The notes: a model not told the origin generated them from the letters alone. DNA of 46,298 bases from Microcoleus sp. LEGE 07076 (GCF_015207455.1 NZ_JADEWV010000027.1:1-46298); one strand, 5' to 3'; counted from the stretch's first letter, positions 9,600 through 18,243 are shown. Program-made: numbers and translations.

Positions 9600-10262
9600 C
9601 TAGGGCAAAGCGGCATTTTTCAAATCTACATTCGCCATATTGGCATCCATTAAATTAGCACCGGTCAAGTCGGAACCGTTCAAATTCGCACCAGTCAAAT
9701 TAGCACCGGTCAAATTTGCATCCCGCAAGTTAACTCCCTGTACGTCGATTCCCGACAAACTGCCGCCTCTGAGGCTGACATTAGCTAAGTTAGCTACAGA
9801 CTGGCGAGCATTTCTCAGATTTGCGCCAGCCAAATCGGCACTTTCTAAATCAGCGCCGACTAAATTAGCGCTGGTGAGGTTGGTATTTTTCAAACTGGCA
9901 ATTACTAAACCCGCCAAACTCAGGTTAGCCCTGGTTAAATCTGCATCCTCCAAATTTACCCCGTGCATTCTCGCAGCAATTAAACTCGCACCTTGCAATT
10001 TAGCTTGTTTCAGATTTGCTTCGTTCAGCTTGGCTTCGTTGAGATTGGCACCGCTCAAATTCGCACCCCTCAAATTCGCACCCCTCAAATCTGCTCCGCT
10101 GAGATTGACACCAGCAAGTTGCGCTCCTGTCAAGTCACATTTGGTACATTTTTTAGTTTCTAATAATTGTTTGACTTGTGATACGTTTTCTGCTTTGACT
10201 CCAGAAGCAAAACCGATCGCAATCAGCAGCGCTGTTGTTGTTGTTAAAATTCCAAATTTCAT
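9600..10262 (-). CDS. Exported pentapeptide-repeat protein
   Basis: 220 residues from the ATG at 10262. That start is chosen because AAGGGTGA lies just upstream and because it places a classic signal peptide at the N-terminus (MKFGILTTTTALLIAIGFAS... with an AxA-like end at VKA). A start 15 codons earlier would put a charged segment before it. After a short segment with a CTKC pair come consecutive A(D/N)LxX pentapeptides to the C-terminus (for example LSGADLRGANLRGANLSGAN), predicting a right-handed quadrilateral beta-helix. Such proteins are abundant in cyanobacteria, mostly of unknown function; this one should be periplasmic or in the thylakoid lumen. It is transcribed towards the cupin gene. 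Confidence 0.9.
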   Translation of the reverse strand: MKFGILTTTTALLIAIGFASGVKAENVSQVKQLLETKKCTKCDLTGAQLAGVNLSGADLRGANLRGANLSGANLNEAKLNEANLKQAKLQGASLIAARMHGVNLEDADLTRANLSLAGLVIASLKNTNLTSANLVGADLESADLAGANLRNARQSVANLANVSLRGGSLSGIDVQGVNLRDANLTGANLTGANLNGSDLTGANLMDANMANVDLKNAALP

Positions 10263-10426
10263 ATATTCACCCTTGGCGATATCTCTCTCTATCTCATAAT
10301 ATCCCACGTTTTTCTAAAGGGTTGTGCGATCGGTCTCTTCGATAAACTGTGACAATCATCACCCTGTTATGCACAAAAGATGATATAATTATTGACATTT
10401 CAATTCCTCAAAATTCTTGTAAACAA

Positions 10427-12082
10427 TTATTGCTTTTTCAGGAACCAAAAGGGAAAGGATTGCGTCGGTTCTAGACGGACACCAGTGATATTGTTCTGAG
10501 CAAAAGTATAGTCCTTATCCTGCCAAAGAGGGATGAAAGGTACATCTCTAGCTAGTATGTCCTGAATTTCGCCAAACAAAGCTTTGCGGGTTTGCGGGTT
10601 TGGTTCCTGGCGCTGCTGGTCGATCAGTTGATTTACCCGATCATTATAATAAAACGAACCCTGCCCCTGACTTGCACCTTTTTCGCACCCGCGGGCGGCC
10701 GAACCCGTCGCACAATCCAAAAACGGCTGAATGTAATTGTCAGCATCAAAAAAGTCGGCGTACCAATCCACCAAAACCGCAGGATAAATCCCCTTCTCTA
10801 TATTTTGGAACAAAGTAGGAGATTCAACGCTGTTAACTTCTACCTGCATTATCCCGTCCATTTTCAGTTTGGCTAGGGCCTCGATCGTACTCGCCACTAA
10901 CGCTCGTTTTGTGGAAGCCGAAGGATACCAAATTTGCAAAATCAACGGATTGGCCGCCGAGTATCCCGCTTTCGTCAACAATTCCTTGGCTTTTGCGGTG
11001 TTCGCGTCACCGTACATTTCTTGAAACACCGGCTTGTTAACGTCGAAGGTTGTGGGAATCAGACTGTACAGCGGCTGCGCTTGTCCCCGCAGTACGCGAT
11101 CGTTAATCAGCGGGCGATCCATCGCCGCGGCGATCGCCTGTCTGACTTCTAACTTGTCGAGCGGTGGAGACTTGATATTCAGCGTCATATAACTAACTGT
11201 ACTGCTTTCCCCGGCGATTTCCTGCCACTTTCCTTTTTTTGCTTTCTCCTCCAAGCTGCGAACTTGGTCTGCATCCAGAGACAAATAAGCCACATCGACT
11301 GCACCAGTCCGAAAAGTATTGAACAAATTTGACGAACTAGAAAGCAGCAACAAATCAATTCCTTGATTGACAGGTTTTTCCCCCCAATACTTATCAAATG
11401 CGTCAAACTTCAGAGAATCGCTACCGTACTTCGCCAGTTTATAGGGGCCAGTTCCCACAAACGTATCGGGTTTAAATTTAGCGTCCCCAATCTCGTAAGC
11501 TTTCGGAGAAATTGCACAAAGACCGGCAAATGTCAGCAGGGAAGGAAAAGCAGCAAAAGGCTTTTTGAGTTGAAAAGTTAATTCGTATTCGCCCGTCGCT
11601 TTCACCGATTCTATGGCATCGCCCAACAAGAAAGCCGGACGGCCCCCATTTTTGATAAACCGCTGCAAGGAAAACTCCATTGCTGCAGCGTTAAACGGTG
11701 TGTCGTCGTGAAAAATTACACCTTGACGCAAGGGAATTGTATATGTCAATCCGTTTTTGCTAACTTTTGGCATTGCTGTGGCTAAGCCGGGAGTTAACTC
11801 AGTAGTTCCCGACTTGTAGGTGTAGAGAGTGTCGCCCAAATTGCGGAGCAGTTGTCCTGATATAATTTCGTAAGCGTCAGCAGGGTCGATCGTCCGCAGT
11901 TTCAAGGTTGTGCCAATTGTCACGCGATCGTTGTTGGGCGAATTTGGCGAATTGGGCGATCGAGTTGTCCCCGTACCGCAGCTTGCAGTTAACAAGCAGC
12001 ACAGACAAAACACAGCTATAAATTTAATTAGTGAAGATTTTATAGATATTTTAGGCTGTTGCTTGTTAATTTCCATTGTCAT
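10427..12082 (-). CDS. ABC transporter substrate-binding lipoprotein, peptide/nickel (family 5) type
   Basis: 551 residues with the family-5 extracellular solute-binding layout: TIGTTLKLRTIDPADAY near the N-terminus, LTYTIPLRQGVIFHDDTPFNA, TFVGTGPYKLAKYGSDS, VRQAIAAAMDRPLIN and a C-terminal DVPFIPLWQDKDY. Residues 18-35 form a hydrophobic export signal ending in LTASC; C35 would be the lipidated cysteine. A short Asn/Pro/Ser repeat (SPNSPNSPNN) follows as linker. It should bind oligopeptides or a similar ligand outside the inner membrane and hand it to a permease. No permease or ATPase genes are next to it, so this is an orphan receptor here. Ligand specificity cannot be read from the sequence. 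Confidence 0.92.
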   Translation of the reverse strand: MTMEINKQQPKISIKSSLIKFIAVFCLCCLLTASCGTGTTRSPNSPNSPNNDRVTIGTTLKLRTIDPADAYEIISGQLLRNLGDTLYTYKSGTTELTPGLATAMPKVSKNGLTYTIPLRQGVIFHDDTPFNAAAMEFSLQRFIKNGGRPAFLLGDAIESVKATGEYELTFQLKKPFAAFPSLLTFAGLCAISPKAYEIGDAKFKPDTFVGTGPYKLAKYGSDSLKFDAFDKYWGEKPVNQGIDLLLLSSSSNLFNTFRTGAVDVAYLSLDADQVRSLEEKAKKGKWQEIAGESSTVSYMTLNIKSPPLDKLEVRQAIAAAMDRPLINDRVLRGQAQPLYSLIPTTFDVNKPVFQEMYGDANTAKAKELLTKAGYSAANPLILQIWYPSASTKRALVASTIEALAKLKMDGIMQVEVNSVESPTLFQNIEKGIYPAVLVDWYADFFDADNYIQPFLDCATGSAARGCEKGASQGQGSFYYNDRVNQLIDQQRQEPNPQTRKALFGEIQDILARDVPFIPLWQDKDYTFAQNNITGVRLEPTQSFPFWFLKKQ

Positions 12083-12185
12083 TTTGCGAAATAATTTAAA
12101 CTACAATCATATCATTTTGCTTGAACTTTACGACAGGTAAATTCAAATAGAGCCAGAACCTCGCGCATTTGCACTTCCAGATGAC

Positions 12186-12378
12186 TGAGAGGGCCCGCAC
12201 TCTTGGCACCGCCCCTACCTGTTGACTGTTGACTGTTGACTGTTAACTGTTGGCTGTTGACTGTTGACTGTTAGTTGTTAGTTGTTATTTGTTATTAGAA
12301 TTGAGAATTGGAAAGTGGGAATTCGTAGCAAGTAACCAATAACCAATAACCAATAACCAATAACCAATAACCAATAAC
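12186..12378. repeat. Compound repeat: GC-rich hairpin unit plus heptanucleotide tandem repeats
   Basis: 12186-12218 holds gagggcccgcactcttggca followed by ccgcccctac, a unit that recurs in slightly different form at 14961-14990. Next come tandem GTTGACT heptamers with variants (12220-12298) and a run of AACCAAT heptamers (12333-12378). These short tandem repeats are characteristic of filamentous cyanobacteria. The gap 12083-12384 otherwise holds no gene that I can support. Confidence 0.85.
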
Positions 12379-12384
12379 TAATGA

Positions 12385-13923
12385 CTAAATTCCCTTGAGG
12401 AGCGATCGCCAATCCCGACAGCGTTTCAGGTAAATGCGAGCTACCAGATCGCTCGGATTTGTCCGCAAACACTCTTCAAACAATTTTCCCGCTTCTCGGA
12501 ACTCTTTGCGATCGCACAACAACATCGCTTCAGTATATACAGCCAGATTTGCTAGCTTTGCAGACAAAATTTCCGCAGGATCGGCATCAAATACCTCATA
12601 GACTGTGACATATTGAGATTTTCCTTTAACCTGTACTTTATCCACAATCCGAATAGCATAATCAGCCGGATTTCGCAACCTTTCCAAAGTTTCCTGAGAA
12701 ATTAACAGAGATACGCCGTAATCTTTAGTCAATCCTTCAATCCGAGATGCCAAATTAACAGCATCGCTAATCACAGTGCTGTCCATTCGGTTTTTGCCGC
12801 CCACAGTCCCCAGCATCAAAGAACCCGAATTGATACCAATGCCAATTTTAATCGGGATGTAGCCGACACTTTGACGGCGTTCGTTGTAATCAGTCAGAAT
12901 GTTTAGCATCGCAATACCCGATTTCACTGCATCATCTGCAAAGTCGCTAAACAAAGCCATAATTGCATCGCCGATGTATTTGTCAATAAATCCGTTATTG
13001 CTAGTAATAGCCGGCTCCATCCGCGACAGGTAAGCATTGATAAAATTAAAATTTTCTTGCGGCGTCATAGTTTCCGAAAGCTTCGTGAAGTCCCGGATAT
13101 CGGCAAACATCACCGACATTTCCTGCTGCACTTGGTCGCCTAAATTGACATCAATAATACTTTCGTATCCCAATAAATTCAGAAATTGATGTGGCACAAA
13201 TCGCCCGTAGGCATCAGTTGTTTCTGATTCGGCATCGAGGGACTTCTCCAAAACATTATTGAGTTCAAAGAGTTTTTTGATAAATTTATGACGGTCTTCT
13301 TCAGCTTGTTTACGTTCGGCGATTTCTTGAAAAACTGCGATCGCAAAAGCAACTTTTCCACGCTCATCAAAAATTGGTCTTCCCCAAATCTCTAGGGGAA
13401 TTTTGCGCTCAGATTGATGAATTTCTATATCGTCAACCCTCGCACTTTCGCCCCTCAAAGCTCGGACAAGCGGCAATTTCTCAGCAGGATAAATAGTATC
13501 AGTTCCCTCTATATAAATTTGATAAGTTTCTGACAAATTCTCAACTGCATTTAACGGCAAAACCCCTTGGCCGAGTAACTGCTGTCCGGCGTGATTGATG
13601 TAGTAAGGTTTGCCTTGAGAGTCGAGAACCGCCACACCTACCGGAATCGCTTCCAAAAATTGAGCCAGCTTGATTTCGCCTTCCCGCACCGCCTCCAATG
13701 CCCGATAGCGCAACTGGGTTTCAATAGTATCGGAATGTTCAGCAGTAGTTTCCAGCAATATTTCTAGATCCGCTTTTTCTTCCTTCAAGTCTTCCACTTG
13801 CTGGCGCAATCTGTCTATTTCTAAAAGTAGCTGTTCTCTAGAGAGTTGTTTTTCCACCATAATCCGAGAATCTGCGCCTCGACTAACAGAAAAATGTTCA
13901 ACAGCCTGCACCATAAAAGTCAT
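12385..13923 (-). CDS. PAS-domain class III adenylate cyclase
   Basis: 512 residues: an N-terminal coiled coil (about 23-72), a PAS domain (about 84-205, ending FQEIAERKQAEED), a linker, a class III nucleotidyl cyclase domain (about 265-445), and a helical C-terminus that may hold a TPR-like pair. Catalytic residues are complete: metal Asp in FADIRDFT (D275) and IGDA (D319), adenine-selecting K315 (FIDKYIGD) and D387 (ISDAVN), and transition-state N390 and R394 (NLASRIEG). Lys plus Asp argues for ATP rather than GTP. No membrane segment is seen. It starts 7 bases after the STAS gene and is the last gene of a four-gene cluster with SpoIIE-type and RsbW-like genes, so its activity may be tied to partner switching. 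ATG at 13861 (codon 22) is an alternative start. Confidence 0.92.
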   Translation of the reverse strand: MTFMVQAVEHFSVSRGADSRIMVEKQLSREQLLLEIDRLRQQVEDLKEEKADLEILLETTAEHSDTIETQLRYRALEAVREGEIKLAQFLEAIPVGVAVLDSQGKPYYINHAGQQLLGQGVLPLNAVENLSETYQIYIEGTDTIYPAEKLPLVRALRGESARVDDIEIHQSERKIPLEIWGRPIFDERGKVAFAIAVFQEIAERKQAEEDRHKFIKKLFELNNVLEKSLDAESETTDAYGRFVPHQFLNLLGYESIIDVNLGDQVQQEMSVMFADIRDFTKLSETMTPQENFNFINAYLSRMEPAITSNNGFIDKYIGDAIMALFSDFADDAVKSGIAMLNILTDYNERRQSVGYIPIKIGIGINSGSLMLGTVGGKNRMDSTVISDAVNLASRIEGLTKDYGVSLLISQETLERLRNPADYAIRIVDKVQVKGKSQYVTVYEVFDADPAEILSAKLANLAVYTEAMLLCDRKEFREAGKLFEECLRTNPSDLVARIYLKRCRDWRSLLKGI

Positions 13924-13930
13924 CGTATAT

Positions 13931-14284
13931 TTATACTAATAATTCCAACTGCAAACTCGGCATCAGGCGCTGGAAATTCTTCAAAGATTTACCTTGCCAA
14001 GCTATGCGTTGAGAGCCTTGTACCGCCATTTGCACCCGAGCTTTTTTGCGAACCTCGATAATGAACTTTGACAGCATATTGATGCCAGAACTGTTCAAAA
14101 ATTCTAACTGCTGCAAATTGAGGGTAATTTTTGTCAGTTCCCCCTGTGCAACCTCGCTCAGCAACTCTGTTATCGGGGCGTACTCCGCAGGCCCGCTCAG
14201 CCTGAGAGAGCCAACAAAACTCACGGTTGCCGTTGCTGGATCGTAACAGATCCGGTAATCTTCTGTCTTAATTTCCCTGATCAT
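13931..14284 (-). CDS. STAS-domain anti-sigma-factor-antagonist-like protein (slr1659-type)
   Basis: 117 residues with the STAS fold pattern: beta strands, then ITLNLQQLEFLNSSGINMLSKFI. In SpoIIAA/RsbV proteins the equivalent DSSG carries the regulatory phosphoserine; here N64-S65-S66-G67 keeps the serines, with Asn in place of Asp. By family knowledge it would be phosphorylated by the RsbW-like kinase encoded 38 bases upstream (14323-14901) and dephosphorylated by the SpoIIE-type phosphatase of the same cluster. It resembles the cyanobacterial slr1659-type regulators; that assignment is from memory. The adenylate cyclase gene follows after 7 bases. Confidence 0.82.
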   Translation of the reverse strand: MIREIKTEDYRICYDPATATVSFVGSLRLSGPAEYAPITELLSEVAQGELTKITLNLQQLEFLNSSGINMLSKFIIEVRKKARVQMAVQGSQRIAWQGKSLKNFQRLMPSLQLELLV

Positions 14285-14322
14285 AAAAAGTCCCTAAGAT
14301 ATTATCGATCGCCGCGCCAGAG

Positions 14323-14901
14323 CTATACTGTTAATTGCACCATAGTTGTAACCGAAATTACTTCCGGGTGTGTTTGTACGGTCTGGAACTTCCAGCCTAT
14401 TTTGGCACCATAATCGTTGAGCATGGTCAGCAAGCCCAATCTAGAATGAGTACAGTTGTCGTCAACAGCATTTTTTTCCAACTGCTGAATGTAAAGCTCG
14501 CTTGGCTCAAAAGCCAGCAACTGCTGAATGTAAGCCTGAAACTCGCTCACAGTTTGTGGAGGGATGCTGTTAGCAACTGAGAAAATCACTCGGGAGTTCT
14601 CTAGTTGCAGTTTAATGTCGATCGGGTAATCGGAAGTTTCATCATTAAACTTCATCGCATTCTCTAATAACTCGTTAGCAATGTAGCTGACAGCGCTTTT
14701 AATTTCTACTTGTCGGTCAATTGTCGATGGGTCGTCTTTGTTTCCCGGAAAAAAACTCGTCAAGTAGTCACCCAGAAAATCCGCCGACAAACCGTTGTTC
14801 CGCCACCGCTGCTTCAGGGGAATAGAACTAGGCGAAAATCCAATTATTAAGTATTCTTGGCTGGGCTCTTCCTCGATGAAATCGCCGAAAGTCTGAATCA
14901 T
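14323..14901 (-). CDS. RsbW-like ATP-binding regulator (slr1658-type)
   Basis: 192 residues. YIANELLENAMKFND (E77 to N81) is the N box of GHKL ATPases, and SRLGLLTMLNDYG near residue 153 matches the later Gly-containing nucleotide-binding box. The usual DxG box is not evident: VANSIPP (N111) stands in its place, so kinase activity is uncertain. The gene sits between the SpoIIE-type phosphatase and the STAS protein genes, the set that makes a partner switch, so it is inferred to be the anti-sigma-like kinase or binding partner. It resembles the cyanobacterial slr1658-type regulators. About 170 bases of repeat separate it from the phosphatase gene, which may reduce co-transcription. Confidence 0.8.
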   Translation of the reverse strand: MIQTFGDFIEEEPSQEYLIIGFSPSSIPLKQRWRNNGLSADFLGDYLTSFFPGNKDDPSTIDRQVEIKSAVSYIANELLENAMKFNDETSDYPIDIKLQLENSRVIFSVANSIPPQTVSEFQAYIQQLLAFEPSELYIQQLEKNAVDDNCTHSRLGLLTMLNDYGAKIGWKFQTVQTHPEVISVTTMVQLTV

Positions 14902-14904
14902 ATT

Positions 14905-15067
14905 ATTTATTGTTATTTGTTATTTGTTATTTGTTGGTTGACTGTTGACTGTTGGCTAAGAGGGCGGGCACTCACAGGCACCGCCCCTACTGGCTGTTGA
15001 CTGTTGACTGTTGGCGAGTTGCTACCAATTCCCTGCGCGGGCCAATTCCCTGCGCGGGCCAATTCCC
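14905..15067. repeat. Heptanucleotide repeats and 17-bp tandem repeat inside the partner-switch cluster
   Basis: TTATTTG heptamers (14905-14935) are followed by GTTGACT heptamers, the GC-rich unit agagggcgggcactcacagg-caccgcccctac (14959-14990), more GTTGACT heptamers, and a 17-bp tandem repeat ccaattccctgcgcggg in 2.5 copies (15025-15067) that abuts the 3' end of the phosphatase gene. The GC-rich unit matches the one at 12186, on the other side of the cyclase gene. Confidence 0.85.
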
Positions 15068-15073
15068 AATTAC

Positions 15074-17047
15074 TTATTTTTGTTTTAGTACCAGCAATGT
15101 GATGTCATCAAAAACTTTTTGTTTGCCGATGTGCGATCGCACGTCCTTGATTACAGCCTGCCTGATTTCACTAGCGGTTTCTCGCCAATTAATCTGTATT
15201 ACCTCAATTAACCGCTCTAAACCGTAAAGCACTTTATCCATATTTTCAGATTCCGTAATCCCATCAGTGTACAGCACTACCACATCTCCTGAATACAGAT
15301 GCACAACGGTTTCAGCAACAAATTCAGCAATATCTGCATCCAGCCCGATCGGGAAACCCAAATCGATCGTATCAAACCGCTCAACAGCACCGTTACACCG
15401 CACTAAAATCATTTCTTCGTGCTGTCCGCTCAACTTCAGTATCCCATTCTGATAGTCTAGCAAAGCAAGGCTAGCATTTTTATCGCACTTCATCCGCTGT
15501 ACATTATCATAAATTGCACTGTTAATAGCAGTTAAAAATCTCACCGGATCGGGTTCGTTGTAGGCGAGTAAAGTTCGGACTGCCGTTTGAACCATAATCA
15601 TTAAAACCCCGCTCTCCAATCCGTGTCCCGTGACATCGCCAATGCCAATTTTAACTCTACCTTCATGCTGGAGCACATCGTAATAGTCGCCGCCTACTTC
15701 CTCAGCAGCTTCCATAAATCCCGCAATATCCAAGCCGATAACTTCCTTCAGTTCTAAATCTTTCGGCAGCAGCATTTGCTGAATCTTGCGAGTGACATCG
15801 AGTTCGGCGCTCATCCGCATATTTTCAGCTTTTAGGCGATCGTTGAGAACAGTAATTTCTTGGTTAGCATGAATTAAAGCGTCAGCAATTTTGTTAAACG
15901 AACCCACTACTTGACCTAGTTCATCTCTATTATCCAAACTAATTTTGTGGTTAAAATTGCCGCTAGCCATCTTTTTTGAAGCTTCGTCCAGCACAAATAC
16001 AGTTTGCATAACAGCCGTGTAAAAAGATACAAATAAATAAATTACTATCGCTAAAATAATCGACACGAAAATAGCAATTACGCGTTTTTTTGCAACAAAG
16101 CTATAAATCCGCTTTTGCACTAAAAAATCTAATTGATCGACACTTTTGTCCCACAGTTGAAAACTCGAAGTCAGAACTCGATCGCTGCCATCTAAATAGG
16201 CCGGATATTCGACCACCGCTGTAGGATAAATCAGTTTATCTAGTTGCCCAGTTAGCTGTTCTACTGCCGAGTTAAAATTTCTCAAAGGCTCGCTTAATTT
16301 CGGCCGCAAATTCCCATGAGGATTATTGCTAAATCCTACCTCCATATTGATTGCTAAATCCTGATTGAGTTCTCTCAATTTGCCCGCCAAAGTAATGATT
16401 TGCGCTCTTTCAGCAGGTGTGGCATAGGAACGCGCGCTTCTTGTTTGAGAAATCAGCCTAATCTCTGACAATATTTTTTGCATTTCGGGAAGTTTCAGCA
16501 AAGTAGCATCCATCAAATAATAGGTATCTAAATCTGGGTCTAATATTAGATTGGAAGTATCGCCGACGCGCAGGCTCAATTTATTAATGTCGGCAGCTAA
16601 ACGTTGATATACAAAATCGTAAGTTTCTATGCTCCACTGTCTGCGGCGCAGTTTAAAATTTTGCCAGTCTTGATAAATTTTATCAAACTTTTTGCTGACC
16701 ATTAAAGTGGTGCTTAATTGGAGGTCGATATTTGCTAGAGATTGAAAACTTGACTCTATCTTAGCTTCTAAAACTTTCCTGGGATCGGAATTGCTTAAAT
16801 TGGGATTTAAATCATGATTGTTTAACAGTTGAAGTTTCGGTATGTATTCCCTCAACTGTCGCAGCGGGCGCAGATATTGATTGCCGTAGATTTCTTTTTG
16901 GGCAAAATCTACCCTGCTGTTAATTTCGGAAATTAGCAGGTACATGACCAAGGTTAAGGGCATGGCAAAGAGAAAACCGATTAAGGTGAATTTTTGAGGA
17001 TAGCTCAGCCGATTCATTAAATGGATTCCGAGGGATTTTTTGTTCAT
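15074..17047 (-). CDS. Membrane-bound SpoIIE/RsbU-type PP2C phosphatase with HAMP domain
   Basis: 657 residues. A transmembrane segment at about 19-41 and another at about 323-345 enclose a roughly 280-residue extracytoplasmic sensor region with helical character. A HAMP domain (about 345-400, ASGNFNHKISLDNRDELGQV) and a coiled coil precede a SpoIIE-type PP2C phosphatase domain (about 430-655). Metal-binding Asp are in VGGDYYDV (D454) and GIGDVTGHG (D471), with LYTDGITE later. By family function it dephosphorylates a STAS-domain antagonist; the matching STAS and RsbW-like genes follow on the same strand. It therefore looks like the input sensor of the cluster. The signal sensed is unknown. 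Confidence 0.93.
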   Translation of the reverse strand: MNKKSLGIHLMNRLSYPQKFTLIGFLFAMPLTLVMYLLISEINSRVDFAQKEIYGNQYLRPLRQLREYIPKLQLLNNHDLNPNLSNSDPRKVLEAKIESSFQSLANIDLQLSTTLMVSKKFDKIYQDWQNFKLRRRQWSIETYDFVYQRLAADINKLSLRVGDTSNLILDPDLDTYYLMDATLLKLPEMQKILSEIRLISQTRSARSYATPAERAQIITLAGKLRELNQDLAINMEVGFSNNPHGNLRPKLSEPLRNFNSAVEQLTGQLDKLIYPTAVVEYPAYLDGSDRVLTSSFQLWDKSVDQLDFLVQKRIYSFVAKKRVIAIFVSIILAIVIYLFVSFYTAVMQTVFVLDEASKKMASGNFNHKISLDNRDELGQVVGSFNKIADALIHANQEITVLNDRLKAENMRMSAELDVTRKIQQMLLPKDLELKEVIGLDIAGFMEAAEEVGGDYYDVLQHEGRVKIGIGDVTGHGLESGVLMIMVQTAVRTLLAYNEPDPVRFLTAINSAIYDNVQRMKCDKNASLALLDYQNGILKLSGQHEEMILVRCNGAVERFDTIDLGFPIGLDADIAEFVAETVVHLYSGDVVVLYTDGITESENMDKVLYGLERLIEVIQINWRETASEIRQAVIKDVRSHIGKQKVFDDITLLVLKQK

Positions 17048-17657
17048 AATTAATTCATTTCAACAATATTGTACTAAAAAAGTAGCGATCGCTTCTTTTT
17101 TTGCTCCCTCCCAAAAACGGATATAGGTTGCCGCAGGGCCCTCGTGGAGAGTTCAAAAGCTTAGACTCGGGTGCTTGCTCCCAGATTCATCTTTGGGGTA
17201 AATCTAAAATCTCAAATTGATGCTTCGATCGCACTTTCAAACCAGAGCGCTACAATTAATCAGCGGTAACTCAGTTAATTGGAAATGCCTTCGGATTCTG
17301 TTGTAACAGATTGTGGGGCATCCGTTGAATATCGGGCAGCATCTGGGGCGCCGCAAAAAGTGTTTTTCTCGCTTGGCGATGGCGCAAGAGCTCGCAAGTT
17401 ATAAAACTCGCTTTTCGTGGAGGCACGCTCAAACGGATTCCTCAGAGGCTCCCGAATATCGCTAGCTCAGCTCGCCTCCCTGAGTTTGAAACACTTTTAG
17501 CAGTGTTGGCACGACAGATATAGTCATTTATACTGAGATTCTCGATCGCAATCCGATTGTTTTCAGAATATTTACTTAGCCCTAATTTTTTTTCAATACC
17601 AGTAAACTAAAAGTAAAAAGAGCGATCGCGCATTGTGTAAAGTGAGGCAGAGGGCGT
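17048..17657. other. 610-base intergenic region with a 143-bp inverted-repeat segment
   Basis: No convincing gene, and no tRNA or known RNA that I can recognise. A 10-bp inverted repeat, aaaagtgttt (17356-17365) and aaacactttt (17489-17498), bounds a segment rich in short palindromes, which may be a decayed miniature element. A 14-base string tatagtcatttata (17519-17532) recurs at 18409-18422 next to the tnpB element. Two ATATCG(GG) strings (17329 and 17456) lie in similar contexts. The promoter of the exported protein at 17658 must lie near the right end. Confidence 0.45.
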
Positions 17658-18221
17658 ATGATGAAACGAATCTCCGAAAACAACTCTCAAAACAATCACA
17701 ACCGAGCTCGAAAGCAGCCGCATCTTTTCATCTTGGCTTTAGTGCTGACAGGAATGCTGGCTGGGGAAATGTATCCAGCCTTCGTGCAGACTGCGGAGGC
17801 TAACGCCGGTGTTCTCAAAGATTCCCTCGCTTGGTGGGAAAGTCAACAGCAGTCAACGGCGGTGTCTCAAAAAATTAGCTATTCTGGATTGGCACTCAAT
17901 ACTGCAATTTCCTCTGCGGGGAATTTGGCAGAGAGTACGCGCCAAAATCCCCCGAACCAATTCCCTGCAACCGTAGCAGCAGCGGTTATCAAAGATTTGT
18001 CGCGCCAAACTCGGATTGCTGCTGACAAGTTGAAAGTAACTGAATCGAGCCGCCAAAGTTGGCCGAATAGTTGTTTGGGGCTGGCGAAAGCCGATGAAAT
18101 TTGCGGTCAAATGATTGTGGAAGGTTGGCGGGTTGCGGTTTCTGACGGCCGCCAAACTTGGGTTTACCGCAGCAATGCTAGGGGAAATGTGTTGCGCTTG
18201 GAAAAGAAAGTTAGTCATTAG
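17658..18221 (+). CDS. Conserved exported protein of unknown function
   Basis: 187 residues. A basic N-terminus and a hydrophobic stretch (HLFILALVLTGMLAGEMYPA, about 22-41) followed by AEANA predict a cleaved signal peptide. The mature C-terminal half is the conserved part: FPATVAAAVIKDLSRQT, SWPNSCLGLAKADEICGQM, VEGWRVAVSDGRQTWVYRSN, with two Cys that could form a disulfide. The WPNxxLG...Q...GWRV...WVYR pattern recalls a small beta-rich exported domain known from several phyla without defined function. The Shine-Dalgarno GAGGCAGAGGG lies just upstream; ATG at 17658 or 17661 are both possible. The stop codon lies within a TTAGTCA heptanucleotide repeat, so the last residues (VSH) come from repeat DNA. 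Confidence 0.8.
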   Translation: MMKRISENNSQNNHNRARKQPHLFILALVLTGMLAGEMYPAFVQTAEANAGVLKDSLAWWESQQQSTAVSQKISYSGLALNTAISSAGNLAESTRQNPPNQFPATVAAAVIKDLSRQTRIAADKLKVTESSRQSWPNSCLGLAKADEICGQMIVEGWRVAVSDGRQTWVYRSNARGNVLRLEKKVSH

Positions 18222-18243
18222 TCATTAGTCATCGGTCATTAGT
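18210..18243. repeat. TTAGTCA tandem heptamer overlapping the end of the exported-protein gene
   Basis: gttagtcattagtcattagt and the following catcggtcattag give four heptamers, one degenerate. The first supplies the stop codon TAG at 18219-18221 of the gene ending there. Confidence 0.8.

Noticed and set aside
9640-10299. 219-codon open frame antisense to the pentapeptide-repeat gene
   Set aside because: Its repetitive KFAPVKLAPVK pattern is the mirror of the pentapeptide codons; the minus frame has a signal peptide and ribosome binding site.
12112-12200. Short minus frame ending EVLALFEFTCRKVQAK upstream of the substrate-binding protein gene
   Set aside because: Under 30 codons, no ribosome binding site and partly within a dispersed repeat; no support as a gene.
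12333-12378. AACCAAT repeats considered as a CRISPR array
   Set aside because: The unit is 7 bases with no spacers; this is a short tandem repeat typical of filamentous cyanobacteria.
17048-17657. tRNA, RNase P RNA or tmRNA in the large gap
   Set aside because: No T-loop consensus or known core sequence could be found by eye.
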